From: Valencia hispanica
Taxonomy: Eukaryota > Chordata > Actinopteri > Cyprinodontiformes > Valenciidae
Direction: 5' to 3'
DNA length: 64,000 bases
Assembly (NCBI GenBank): GCA_963556495.2
Contig: OY747713.1
Span: 5,766,821-5,830,820, forward strand
The number at the start of each line of letters is the position of its first letter. Position 1 is the stretch's first letter. Below are positions 44,981-57,237 of the stretch, piece after piece. Under the pieces are notes generated by a model. It was not told the DNA's origin. It saw only the letters and a list, made by a program, of their open reading frames with translations, and made no database searches. Made by a program: the position numbers and the translations under genes.

Positions 44981-47483
44981 CAAAATTTCACACTTAGAAA
45001 AAGTATTTCCACATAATACAGAAAATGTTTTATTCATCTGAAACATGAGAGTCTAACTAACAATAGCAAAAACCAAAGAAATCTGTATGTAAATAATTTC
45101 CTACCCCGGTGTGATGAATATTTGGCGAGTCTTGCTTTTCTGCATGTACAAAACAGAAGTTCCAAACTGATGCATGAAATAAAATGTGTTTTATACGTTT
45201 TAAACATGCATGAAAACATGCAGAAGTGAAACAATCCCAGGTGTATTTGCTTTCACATTATGTACAGACAAGAACAGAAACATCATGGATTAGGGCAAGC
45301 CCTTAGGGGGAAAGAAACAGAAGGAAGAGCACAGACTGGAAAAAAAAAACCCACAGGAAAGAGCAAAAAAAGCCCAGAGGTAAGTTCCTGTCAGCTGGAT
45401 ACCACAGTCAAGTGGGGGTGTATGAATCGCAGGTTAATGGGGAGTTGTCAACTTGATCGATTATACTTATGGTGGATTGCTGAGAGAGATGGCAGCAGGA
45501 ACATCGCCTGGGACTGGCGGCTCATCACAGATTCAACAATATTTACATAGAAAGCCTGAAAAAAGAGCATCAGTGAGCTGACAGGAGGCTAAACCGAACC
45601 GAAATGTAACGAGAAAAAAATGAATCCATTCTTTTCTGGAAATTCTGTGAATTTAGGATTTATTTTAATCAGGTGTTATATTTTATAGCTAATATTTTTG
45701 TCACAAAACTGCCTTTAACATTTTGGGAAGCCAAAGATTCTTTGCCATTTCTCTGTGCTTGTTTCTACGACTGAAAGCAAAGAAGTGAAAATGATGAAGA
45801 AGCAGCACTGAAAGCACAAGTTTATCAGAAAAGGGCAGAAAAGTGAAGATAAAATCTGAGACGTCAGGTGAAATGAGTGTGAGATGAGGAACTATCGCGC
45901 CGAAAGAGAGCGGCTGAAAAATGGGAAGAGACAAAAGAGGAAGATGAAGAACGACGGAGCAGAGAAGAAGAGCCCATCTCACGATCCTCTCTAATGAAGC
46001 ACGTTGCCGTTTGCATGTCAAAAAGATAAAAAAAATAAAGAAACCGCCTGAGGCACTTTCCAACTTTAACATGCAATAACAGAAAAACACTGGTGATGTT
46101 TAAGTAACAACTCAAATGTCTGCACATGGAGAAAAATGCAGGAACCCGGCAGCAAGAGAATGCCTCAGACTCAAGGAGCAGCTGCTGATCTTTCCCAGGA
46201 ACACCTTCCTTTCAGCTGGAATGCAGAACAATGCAAAGACAAGCTTCCCTTATTGTCATACTAATAACATTCATTCCGTCTAAACAGGGCTGTATTTTCT
46301 TCTACATCAGCATTCAGCCAAAGCTGACTTTCACAGGCCTGGCCAATGCAGAAAAAGCTTCTGCTGCTAAAAGTTGCCTTTATTACTGGTTCTATGGAGA
46401 AATGTTTACAGAAACAACAGCAAATCCCACCGTAGCCTGCAGCTGTTTAGAAGCTTGAGCTGAATGTAAAAATCCACCTGGAAAAGCAAAGGATCGGTGC
46501 AGAACCTGAGGAGTTGTGTACGGCAGGAATATGCTGAAGCACATGTTACTGTCACCGTTTCTGTCCTGTTGTCTCATGGGAACGTTTTCTGGAGACATGA
46601 ATCAGTAACCCCACCCCCCCAACACACACAATGATAATTAACAAGGACAGGGGAGTTTTGGCCGGCTTTGCGTCAGAGCACACACCCTGAACACTTTAAC
46701 ATAAATGCGTATTGAACATTTCTGTTATCTCGCAGCTTTTTTGTCCAGTGCAAATTTTACTGATATTGTCCATGTTAGTAATGTTTTTAACTATCAAAGT
46801 GTTAAGATGCAAATCCCAGTGTAATGTCTGAAAATTAAAGAGTCAACATTTATTTATAAGAATAATGCAGGTCCAAATCAGTTTTTTAAAGGTCAAATTA
46901 ATTCACTTAAAAGTCTAATAAACTCTTAAAACTCATGTAAACTTCAAGATAAAACTTTAATCTCTTTAGTTGGATAAACACAGGTTAGAAATGACAGAAA
47001 ATATACTGTTTCTACAGTTTAAATGTTTTTTGAAACGCTAGAGAAAACATCAGCATTATCAGGCCTTTTTTCATTGTATCAGAACAATTTGTAACTACAG
47101 TAATATTGCTGGATATTGTGATCACAATATAGATTATGAATAAATCCACAGTTCTCTGACTTCTCGTTAATTTCCTTCATCACATGTTCCAGCCACGCTT
47201 TGCAAGGTTTAGCATCTCACAATATGTACATGTATACCGGTACATGAAGCGGGCAACAAGAGCAGCAAAAGTCTATCCAACAGGCCAAAAATATTACGGC
47301 ATTTATATTTGAATAAATGGCATATGAAATACAATAAATGTGTAGTCCAGGTCTTCCACCATCTTGATACTCTGATAAAAATACAAAAATGAACATAAAA
47401 TGCTTCAAATATCAGTAACTTAAAAACTCAATAAATATAACTGATAATTTTACACTTTTTCCACATTTTAACATTCGTTTTAA
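44981..47483. other. No recognisable gene; purine-rich patches 45260-45390 and 45780-46040
   Basis: Two GA-rich patches on the + strand produce frames such as 45701-46090 minus that I regard as composition artefacts. A C-run (about 46611-46620) and otherwise AT-rich DNA. No element ends found. Confidence 0.4.
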
Positions 47484-47704
47484 TATTATGGTAAATGGCC
47501 TGCATTAGTATAGCCCTTTCTCAGCCACAGGACCACAAAAGCGCTTTACACTACATTCACCCATTCACGCGCTGATGGTGGCAAGCTACTACATTGTAGC
47601 CACAGTTGCCCTGGGGCACACTGACAGAGGCGAGGCTTCCGGACACAGGCGCCACCAAAAGCAGGCAAGGCGGGTGAAGTGTCTTGCCCAAGGACACAGT
47701 TTTG
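47484..47704 (-). mobile_element. SINE copy lacking the tRNA head
   Basis: Same body as 26695-27000: 'atggtaaatggcctgcatta', 'cattcacccattcacgcgct', 'cacactgacagaggcgaggc' and 'cttgcccaaggacaca'. It stops at about 47700, before the B and A boxes, so it is a 5'-truncated copy. Confidence 0.7.
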
Positions 47705-48025
47705 ATATTATGAAACAATGGTGGCTTATTTTTGCTCAAAACTTTTAAAATCTGATATGATCATTGCTAAATTGGTTTCTTTAATCCATTTAAAAGGCAC
47801 AAATCGTACAAACCCAGACTTGCTCATGAGGAGATTAAAACTCTGAGCTTCCAATGAGATCACACAGAAGAATAATAGATATGAGCTGATTTTCTACAAC
47901 TAGGTCCTGTGTGATCAACAAGTAAACATTTCATATCTGTTTCACTATAATTTTCTGCTACTGCTTTAAATTCCTCATCATGAATCATCTTTTATAAAAA
48001 GGTGATTCATATGGTACAAAAAAAC

Positions 48026-48571
48026 TAGGGGTGCACCGATCCCACTTTTTCAGTCCCGATACCGATACCGATGCCTGGGCTTTGTGTATCTGTCGATACC
48101 CGCTATCGATCCGATACTATTGTTGAATTAATAATAAACTGTATAACCTCCACCTTATACCTTACTTGAAGAGACTAAAGGTACCAGACTTTACTAACTA
48201 AACATAACCAAGACTTCTTTTTTCCTTTTTGACCCCGCTCCTTTAGTTTTGCTGAGCTGCAGGAATTCAGCGTGCTCCTTAGCATAAGGTTTCTGGATGA
48301 CCTTGATTAAAGTGGTAGTGTTGTACTTTCCAGTAATACCAACTCCCCTCGAAACAGTGTGGCAAGCGTGAAATATCTCGACCCTCTGGCTCGCTCCATG
48401 TGACACACGTGAAGCTGATGCATGAAATACGTTCTGCTGCGACAAAAAAATAAAAAATAAAAAAAACCTGGATCGGCCAGTGGATCTGTTCATTTTTCCG
48501 ATCCCCGATCCAGCTATTTTGTCAGTATCGTGGCCGAAATCCGATCCTAATATCGGATCGGTGCACCCCTA
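48026..48571 (-). mobile_element. hAT-type non-autonomous element, 546 bp
   Basis: It begins TAGGGGTGCACCGATCC and ends with the inverse 'ggatcggtgcacccc' plus TA. Subterminal 'ccgataccgatac' and 'atatcggatcgg' repeats lie within. The flanks 'aaaaaaac' and 'aaaaaccc' could be a worn 8 bp target duplication, the length used by hAT elements, but A-runs make this weak. Inside lies a transposase remnant (next entry), so the element is an internally deleted derivative, not an unrelated miniature element. Confidence 0.82.
48194..48493 (-). pseudogene. Degenerate BED zinc-finger remnant of a hAT transposase
   Basis: A 99-residue frame. Residues from about 55 to 88 read C-H-T-V-S-R-G-V-G, then Y-N-T-T-T-L-I-K, then K-E-H-A-E-F-L-Q-L-S-K-T-K. 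This follows the pattern of the BED finger in hAT transposases (second Cys, V-S-R-G, Y-N-T-T-x-L, then the His pair and an E-Y/F-x-x-L tail). The first Cys of the finger is not in place and the first His of the pair is replaced, so it would not bind zinc normally. The catalytic domain is missing altogether. The Phe/Leu/Ser-rich stretch at the start is probably non-coding. Confidence 0.6.
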
Positions 48572-49683
48572 AAAAACCCCTTCAGTAGCACAGATGAAAT
48601 CACAAAAGACTTTACCAATGCACAAATTTAACGTTAAGAGTGCGAATATGATTAACTTAATGGGACTTATTTTAATGAGTATCTAGTATTTGATAGGTTG
48701 AAAAATTGTGGACATCTGCCCTAAGGTCTGACCTGTAGTCATATTTAGCAGTAAAACTGACCAGTAAACTGTTCTTAGCTGATCAGCCCAAAATGATCAT
48801 TATTTATTGATGTGATTATTTCCTGCATTAATTGTTTGTAAAAAATCTCACAAGTCTTCTCATGAAGGTTTACAAAATTGGGGAATTGTACTAAAAAAAT
48901 CAATTATTTTAATAAATAGAGAATGGCTTGTAGGCTACAATAGGCTTTTTCACATTTGACCTTTGAACTCTGAAATTTAAAGATTTCGTCAGAGGAAATA
49001 CCATAATATATTCAGCATTACGGCCCAAAAGACATGAAGAAGAAACAGATAAACTTTTTTGGTTGTTTTTCTCTACAACTGCTAGCTGCTCTTTTCCTGC
49101 ATGTTCCTCGTGTCATTCCATGTGAGGTTTAGGAAGAAAATTGTGGAGTTATGCCAATTTGTGCAATAATGCATAATATGTATTATTGGATCAAGGCCAA
49201 CCAAAGCGAAACTGTGCTTGCTAAGACTGCAGACACAGCCTACTAATCAATGTGGACAGTTTTTCAAAACCATTTTATATTTACAAGTTATATGTAAACA
49301 AACTTTTTCTAAGCTCAAAATTGTTTAAGATCAATTAATAATTTTAATACCAGCAAATCAGCGATTTTATGGTTGAATTGACTATATGAATTTATTTTTT
49401 GCAAAATAACTAACCTTTTACTTTTGAAAATAATTCTAAAAAAAATTACTTAGATTAGTTTAGATTTTCAGGATTTATTCTGCGGATGATCCCTAAGGTT
49501 TGTAGCTGTACTTTTATTTCTATCTCTAAGCACGTCACTACTGTATCTCCAATTCTATTAGACCAAGCGCAGTGAAATATTGCACACTACTAAAGTAAAC
49601 CATGACCATAAAATCCCAATATATATTGCTCAATTTAGACAGCCCATTTGTGTACAATAAATTCATAAATATATATACTAATC
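48572..49683. other. No recognisable feature
   Basis: AT-rich DNA without repeats, frames or inverted repeats that I can support. Confidence 0.45.
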
Positions 49684-49800
49684 AGGGTTGTAATGATACA
49701 AACAAAATCATGGTCCAGTATGTATTTGAGGTTTAAAATCACGGCTTGGTACATTTACGGTAAACTTTAGTGAAGAAAAATAAATACAAGTGTTCTTTTT
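49684..49800. repeat. Dispersed repeat, copy 2 (partner at 36-150)
   Basis: 'gttgtaatgatacaaacaaa', 'atcatggtccagta', 'tcacggcttggtacatttac' and 'ggtaaactttagtgaagaaa' match the opening of the window in order. Family not assigned. Confidence 0.5.
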
Positions 49801-51619
49801 CCCCCCATTGATCAACATTATACCTTACCATACCTTACATCGCCGTAAAACAACAGAGGGATTCAGGTTAGAATTTGACTGTGTACACAACAATAAAGGC
49901 TTGTAGATTTAAAACTGTGACCAGAAAAAATGAAAGCACGCTCTGAAGAACATCGTACCACTCCATTTTAAACGCATGCAGCCATGTTTCAGGTGTAGAC
50001 TGCAGGGTCAAATATTTAATTGCCAGCCATGCAAATTTACAGCTGTAGAATATTTCTATTCAGCCCACATTTCTATATGTCTACATGCTTATAGTTTGAT
50101 GATGTGCACAAAGAGGAATGAACACCAAAATGTTTGCATGTTTTATATGAGTCAGACTCTTTCAAAAGCATTTCAGACAAATAAAAGCACTTTTTTTTTA
50201 GAACCAACACCTGCCTGTGAGGAACTTCGGTCCTTGAAAAGGGCCAAGGTTGAAGACGAAAGGAAAGCGAGAAAGCAAGGAACCACACGCAGGTTAAGCT
50301 AAAGAGAGAAGGGCCAGAACGAAGTAAGACAAGAGAATACAACAAAACCCTGCCGCCAGAAACCAGAAGCCAGAGATAAAGAGCGGCTTAAGTGGAAGGA
50401 GAAGGAGGAACGAGAGGAGACAGAGGTGTGAGGTAAGAGGTGAAAGATCTTTGCTGCAGACAGCCACTAAAATAAACACGGCTCGACCCGCCCTCCAGTG
50501 CAGGGAAAAGGTCAGCTGGAGATTGAGTAAGTTCACGGCGAAACCACGAAAAGAAAACAGGATACAAAATGGAAAGAGAAGAAAGAAACAGAGTGGCAGA
50601 TCCGTTTCATAGTCTGGGTTTAACCTTGGGAAGCCTTTAGGATGTGAGACGGAGCAGAAAGCAAAAACAGGAAATGAACAGAAAGAAGAAAAGGGAGTTA
50701 AACCAAGGCTGAGCAGAGGAGAAGCGGCCAGTCCAGCCGATATGCACACCAAGCCAATTAAATGTAGTGAAACCCGGTACTTTGAAGAAATTGGAAAATT
50801 TACGGCTGAATATTTATATATTAAACTTTGCAGCTTTTCCATCCAATTTTATGGAATAAGTATAGAATTACCACAACAAAGTTGTTCATAAGTGATATAA
50901 GCCTAAAGAAGCTGGTCTGTTGGGTAAAAGGTTCTGGTAGCAGACAGGTATACAACCATGTTCATCATTTAGTAAAGCAAACAGCTTCTTTAACAAGTAG
51001 TGGAAAAATAAGTTTTCAAATGTGTAAACATTGATAAATTTGTTGAAGAACGAATGGAACAACATCTAGCAGAAACTGTCTGATTTGTAGGTAACTTGGT
51101 TCAACATGCAGATCAGGTATGGTAAACGGTTTAATTTGGAGGAAGCGAGTCTGCAGCAGATAAAGAGTGTAAGTAGTTGCATCATGATTCAAGTGACGGC
51201 GTTATCAGGCAGTAACCTGAGCAACCTTTAGTAAAAACAATGAATGAAGACCGCAAGATACAGAGAACTCCATGACAACCAAATAGCGTCATGCTAACTG
51301 GAAACATGGCCCATGTCCATCTCAGTCAGTGGGTGTTAACATGTTCTAATGTATCTAGAAGGCTTCTTCTGTTTCTGATGGCCCTAAACTTCATGGTCTG
51401 GTTGTTTGGATGCTCAATGAGCAACAAACCAACACTGCAATATAATAACAACAGTCATGATTCAAAAACTTATTCCCTGGTGGCGCCCATGATAACAGTG
51501 TCAGCCCCGAACAAACCAACAATACAGAGGACTCCTGTTATTTGCAGGGCTAAGGAACCACAACCGCCCAAGAAGAGCTGAAATACTTAAAACTACCTTT
51601 AAAACAAGTATACATGCCT
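49801..51619. other. No recognisable gene; purine-rich block 50205-50730
   Basis: Over 50205-50730 the + strand is A+G dominated. The 182-residue minus-strand frame (50294-50842) is Phe/Leu/Ser-rich as expected from that bias and has no domain. The frame at 51291-51581 has no splice support. Confidence 0.45.
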
Positions 51620-51960
51620 TTTTTAATAGTCCAAATACCAAATAAACCTTAATATGCATTAATACGCACAGTGGAAACCGTCAGAAGCTAACATCTACTG
51701 TCTGTCTTATCTCCACTCTTGGCGGTACAGCCAATCAGAAACAATCAGGTGTTCCTGAATTGGCTGCTTTGCAATCACCAGCCAATAGCGTGTGAAGTAG
51801 CATTAGGGCTAGGTATTTCAGCTTCCGAAGTTGCATTTCTATTGAATTATTTCCGATATGCTCAACAAATTTTTTTTTATCAATAGGCAAACTTTCTGCA
51901 ATTCGTTACGTTTCATTAAACAATCCACAAATAGGTGGAGATCCACTGTACTAACCGTTG
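51620..51960. repeat. Dispersed repeat with a pogo/Tigger-like end, copy 3
   Basis: 'ccaaataaaccttaatatgc', 'attaatacgcacagtggaaa', 'cagaagctaacatctactgt', 'ggcggtacagccaatcag' and the terminal 'aataggtggagatccactgt' align in order with 1010-1345 and 8650-8985. Confidence 0.55.
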
Positions 51961-54900
51961 TTATGATTGTTTTGTTTTTTTATCGCGTAAATAATTTTTT
52001 TTTTATCTTTATTTTTACTGTTTCTGCATGCAAATTGCCTTTAAATAAAATGTGTTTTTATGCTTTGGGCTTCTAATGTTTGAGTTGTTCGGGGTTAAGC
52101 ACACCCTGAAGTGGACATCTATTAGCTGTAAACTCATCATAAGCTGACTGGCTTCCATTGCAGAGAGGTTTTAGACCCCTCTAGCAATTCTTTGAAAAGA
52201 AAAAGCAACTAATGACAAATCTAGCGACTGTTTCTGGGGTTTTTGGAGACTTCTGGGTGAAGCACGTATCTTACTTTTCTCACTGAGCAACGTTGCTGCC
52301 TTGGACTGCTCTCCTGTCTCAGAGGGCTCACAGCAGGGAGCCAGTCTGAGTGCTGCAGCTCCAACCGCCCGCCCAAGTCCAACTGTATGGCAAGCCATCG
52401 GTATCAAAAATAAGGCTGTGTTGTTTTAACCTATATTACAGCTGGAGTCAGATATTTACCCCACTGAGTCCAGAATGCTAATGAATGGCACATGCTCGAA
52501 GCCAAAGGTTGCAGGTAAAACTTGGCACTAGTCTCAAAAACAGCAGAATGTAAAAGTCTTGGACTGCATCTGTTCAAGTTTGTTAAATACATGACTTCTT
52601 AAAGCCATTTTTTTGTTATATCAATCTTTTGTTATACCACAATAATGTAAAAAATTTAAATGAAAATACCTCAAGATGAGGGCTTTTCTCTGCAGTTATT
52701 AGGTGAGATTAAATAAGAGATTAATTACAGATTACAGATCATAATTAATTAATCTCAAAGTTTTTTGGGATCTCTTGACAGCACTAGTTATGATGGTCAC
52801 GTGTTCAATGGGAAATGGTGCATTTATTTATTTGGATAATATTGGTTTATTGGTTTCTCCTTATGTATAACAAGTAAAAAAACTATTTTATGCAGGAAAA
52901 CCTATAAGTTTGAGTTGAGAGGAGATAATTCATTAGACTCCTTTGCTGACATGTAAAAGCATCAGCTATATGCCTTTATTTTCTATAACTTTTTGAAAAT
53001 AGTAATTTCAAAACAATCTTGTTTAAAATTAACTAAAAAAAGGAAATTCCTGAGTGGTCTGAATGTGGACCAAATTACATCCCAGTTGTACTACTTGTTC
53101 AGGCCATCAGCAAATCCTTAAACGTTAAATATTCCATCAGCCAAGTGATGTAAATTAAGACTAATTTGGCTCATCTGCGGCCAATTTCTGCTGCATGATT
53201 AAACATCCAAGTTAAAGTGAAACTAACTAAACAGCTTCAAGTGTATTTCATTAAAGAAGAAGAGTCAAGATCATTTTCAGATGTTGCATCACATCGCGTC
53301 CAACACCAGCAAATATGCAAAAAGGAAACATAAGTCCCCCTGTTTTTAAGTGAAAATGTTTGCACAGATTGCCGAGGTATGGTGTCATGTTATACCAAGT
53401 CCATCTCAGACGCTCATTCAGTTAAAAAAAACATCCGAAGTGGAAACAAACTGAAGGGCATGTTTTACTGATGCCTCTCAGATTTCAGGGATTTCCTCAG
53501 GAATGAGTTGACTTCAGGTTCCCGCACACACAATAAGAGACGGAGGTGAAAATACATGTTCCATCTATTACTGAAGGTCTGACAGCATTTTCCAGGCATG
53601 CCATGGTTTTCTTCGTCATTTGGAGTTAAATAACCATGAATCTTAACCTTGAATGCATCTTGCAGACAATTTTGTAACCGTCAATGTAAAATCTTGGTGT
53701 GCTTTGGAATAAAAAACAAAACAAAACAAGCGAGTTTCAGGTGGAGGAATGGCTATAGGCAAATAAAACAGAAAGGAAGTAGGTCAGAAAATATATTTAT
53801 AGACTCAAACAGGAGCTCAAAGAAGAAGTAAGCTAAATAAAATGCACAAATGGGAAAACAAAACAGAAATTGTGATGGCAGAGCAAGTTAAACCAAGAGA
53901 AAACTGAGGGAAAAAGGAGGGGAACAGAAAACCAGAGGCAAACAGACAAGAATGAGCAGATTGCCAATTTAGTTTTCACCTGTAATCATTACCACAGAGC
54001 CATCCTTACAGGAGAGCAAGAGAAACGTTCTGCCTTCCTCTTTTTCTTTTTTTTTTAATTCTTGTCTCTCAGCACGGGCCATTCTCACCATGCTGTGCAG
54101 CTGGTCCACCCGAGACGGCACCAATAAGCCACCGCAGCCATATTGAGGCTGCCTGCGTGGTGCTGAATACCAACAACGGCACCGATCAATGGCAGCTGAG
54201 CCCGACCCGAGCAACCGGATGAGAGACCGCCACGTTTTAGACCTCAATCGTCAGAAACATGGAGATATGTCAGCATTTAAGTGCATGAGTGTGTGTATAT
54301 AAAATATACATAGACCTATAATTTGAAATTATTGTGTTAGGGGTTTTAATGGGGAGCTGGAACTTGTTCAGGAGGCTTCTATTTTATTAATTTTTTAAAG
54401 ATCTGCTACAGCCAATATTTTTATATTGCTGATTGACACTTTAAACATATTGGGAATCGTAGTTTGTACCTTTAAAACTAATTTCTAAGTTTCTTTTCCT
54501 GCTTTTTTTATTCTGAAAAACCCCATAAAATATACAGAATGTGGGAACAACAGAAAGACATAAGGAGGTCAGACTGAATGATGTTGGAGTTCTGACTAAA
54601 TGGATACAGCTATAATAAATGATATAAGGTGACAGGTCTTCACTGGTTCCATCACTGGAAGTGCTTACGGGTTTTCAGAAAGAGTGGGGGTTAATGTAAA
54701 TTATTGAGCGGCAGCCATATGTTAGTGAATAATCAGTTCATTTTGTTGTGTCCACATTAGCTTGTGCATACGACTTATGAGATGAAATATCCATCCTGTG
54801 AATTAGGACACAACGGTCCATGAGGTCCTTTCTACTGACATTTGTGTGCAACCCTGAAAATGTCTAAATCATCATCAGTATTCATGCGGCTAGCTTCCAA

Positions 54901-56819
54901 ACTGTGAATGCATCGAAAACAGCTACAGCAGCCAGGACGTTTGTTCTGAAGAGTTTCCACAAGGCTTACCATAATCAAAACCTCTTCAGCTGCTAGCTAA
55001 AGAAGCACAAGGCCGCTGACAAAAATGTGAATGCCTCCTCGTTTACTTTCCCTTCTAGGGGTGCTTGGTGAACAATTTAACTGAACATTACAGTCACCTG
55101 GCAGGTACAAAGGAGGCTGAAACTTGAGATCAGTTAATGTGTTTGTTGCTTGGACTGCTGGCCTAGAAAGGGAAGATTGTGTATCCTGTGTTCAGATACT
55201 CTGCAGTGTTGCTGCTTTTCTGAAGCTTAGTGCATTTTACCTGCAATAGTTAAAGTCAACGGAAGAAGAAGGTCAATGGATAAACTCAAAGACTACAGAG
55301 CAAGGTTAAACGCTGTTCTAGAGTAAACTTTCTAAATATATCAGTCATCAGCGCAGTATTGTGTACTACAGTCATATTCAATGAATTAGAATGTATGTTG
55401 TTATGAGGCTCTTTTGTCAGATTAAAAGTAGCTTTTGAAAGCAACCTCTAAGCAGGTCTGAAAAATTATCTTCAACAATAACACATTTGTCTATTAAAAC
55501 CGTTTTTTATTGGTCTGATGTAATATTTTAATCCTTAATGTCTTCATTAACTGTAAGCAGAAAGTCCTAATAATTTACCAAAATAAAGCCTTTAAAACAT
55601 CTGTCCATGTGGAATTAATCTATATGTGTGTCACTCGGTGAATTGAGTTGCTGAGATATATTTACTTTTTAATACTTTATTGAATACGTTTGTTTATCAA
55701 AATCGCGAAATACTGCATGGTGCAATATTTGCTGTTATATTTATGGTGTCATGCAACTGTGCTACGCAGGATCTCCTTAGCAAGTTTGGTGGACTTTCGC
55801 TGCCATAAATGTCAACACTTGGGATAATTGTTTACTTGCAGGTAATTTCATCATTGCAATATTCAACAAAAGCATGCCTTTCTAAAATCCTGATGTTTTA
55901 TTCTAAAGGTGAGAAAAAAACACTGGATTACTCTTTCAATACATAAAGAGGCAAAATAAAAACTAAGTAGAGTGCTCCAGTTTTTTTTTCTTTCGCCAGA
56001 CCAAAATCAGAGAAGACAGACCCAGACCGTACAAGAATAATACAGCTGCACAATATTCAAAACACGTGCAATGTGCAATATTCTTGGTGAATGTTGCAAT
56101 ACCAAAATAACTTGTTGTAATAAACAAGTAAACAGGGCTCAAAAAAACACAGACGACATATAATAAGTCATCTACCTACCTACCGGATGACATTGAAAAC
56201 TCATTTACATCTTCAGAACCAAGTTTTGTTGAAAATGGTGGTTGATGCTTGCTGTTCTGGTAATTAAACAATTTAGTTGTAGTTTATAAGAGCTAATACA
56301 TTCTAATTAAAAAAAACACCAGAAAATTTAACAGAGAAGGTGTATTATCCATGGATGCTCCATGAAGCTGAAGAAAACGCGGGATGCTCTGGCACTTTCT
56401 CAGGTCTCAGACTAAAACAGTTTTAGGTTTTAATATTTGTGATTTTAAATCTGCAATTCTTTAAAACCTTTTGTTGTGTTTAAGAAAGAGCAAAATGATG
56501 CTTCAAATGTGCAGCTAATGGAAAGAGTCTAGAATTGATCTTTTAATGTTTTTTGCAAGAAAATATTTTTTATGCTGTCAAACAAACAAGCTTGTAAAAA
56601 CAAAAGATAGATTTTCCTTGAGGTTTTTCTTTTTACATGATAGTTTCACTTTTAGTTCAAAGGTACAAAATAGGGATCTTTTATCACTTAATTTGATTAG
56701 ACTCAATGAAAAAAAATATTTGCAGCTGTTGATAAAAAAATTCAAGCATAATGTAGCTGAATATAAAAAGCACCCATTGTTGTTACTCATATTTACCCAA
56801 ATTTATATATTTTTTTAGT
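51961..56819. other. No recognisable gene; minor relics
   Basis: 52700-52785 ('aattaattaatctc' and 'ttgacagcactag') may be a worn end of the element type at 29996-30660. 53690-53960 is another + strand purine-rich block. The minus-strand frame at 53969-54247 is open but unsupported. Nothing else assignable. Confidence 0.4.
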
Positions 56820-57237
56820 TTAAAGAGCAACTCAACCCCTTACCAGAGTCTTACTCCACCTACATTTCTGGTTTGAAAAATACGCTGAAAGGAAGCGTTG
56901 CCTGGAGTACAGAGGAATGCGCTGTGGCAGAGGGCTGGGCGGCGTCAACGCTTCCTTGCTATAGGCCGGCGCTTGTTTTACACTCCACAGAGGCAGGATG
57001 GCTCACATCAGTCATAGTGGCTGAGCCAATAGATATGCCAGATTCAAATTCAAGTGCAGTGTAACGTTTTAACCTGAAGAGGGCACCACACTGACTGTTT
57101 TTGGTAGTAAATTAATATTTTTCCTAAAATGTACTAAAATACTAACAATGACCAGACATGTAGACAGCACTATTAGACACTCATTTATACACTTCATCAG
57201 CAAAAAAAAGTTGATTTGGGGGCAAGTTGCACTTTAA
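56820..57237 (+). mobile_element. Short TTAA-flanked non-autonomous DNA element, copy 2
   Basis: Flanked by TTAA (56820-56823 and 57234-57237). Ends TTAAAGAGCAACTCAACCCC and the inverse 'gggggcaagttgcactttaa'. 418 bp. Contains a 63-codon frame (56873-57064) ending M-P-D-S-N-S-S-A-V. Same family as 4122-4484 and, inverted, 58906-59346. Confidence 0.82.
56873..57064 (+). other. Short frame conserved among the TTAA elements
   Basis: 63 codons, ending L-H-S-T-E-A-G-W-L-T-S and M-P-D-S-N-S-S-A-V-stop. The related elements show Y-S-T-A-A-G-R-L-K-S with the same ending (copy 1) and L-Y-S-T-A-S-A-I with M-P-D-S-H-S-S-A-V (copy 3). No known domain. It may be the leftover 3' end of a lost ORF or simply shared non-coding sequence that happens to stay open. 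Confidence 0.3.

Noticed and set aside
50294..50842. 182-codon open frame on the minus strand, hydrophobic
   Set aside because: Same composition artefact across a GA-rich block. The hydrophobic runs follow from T/C-rich codons, and no start context or splice signals support it.
53969..54247. 92-codon minus-strand frame with mixed composition
   Set aside because: Looks more protein-like than most, but contains a poly-Lys/Glu run from an A/T tract and lacks splice signals or homology that I can name.
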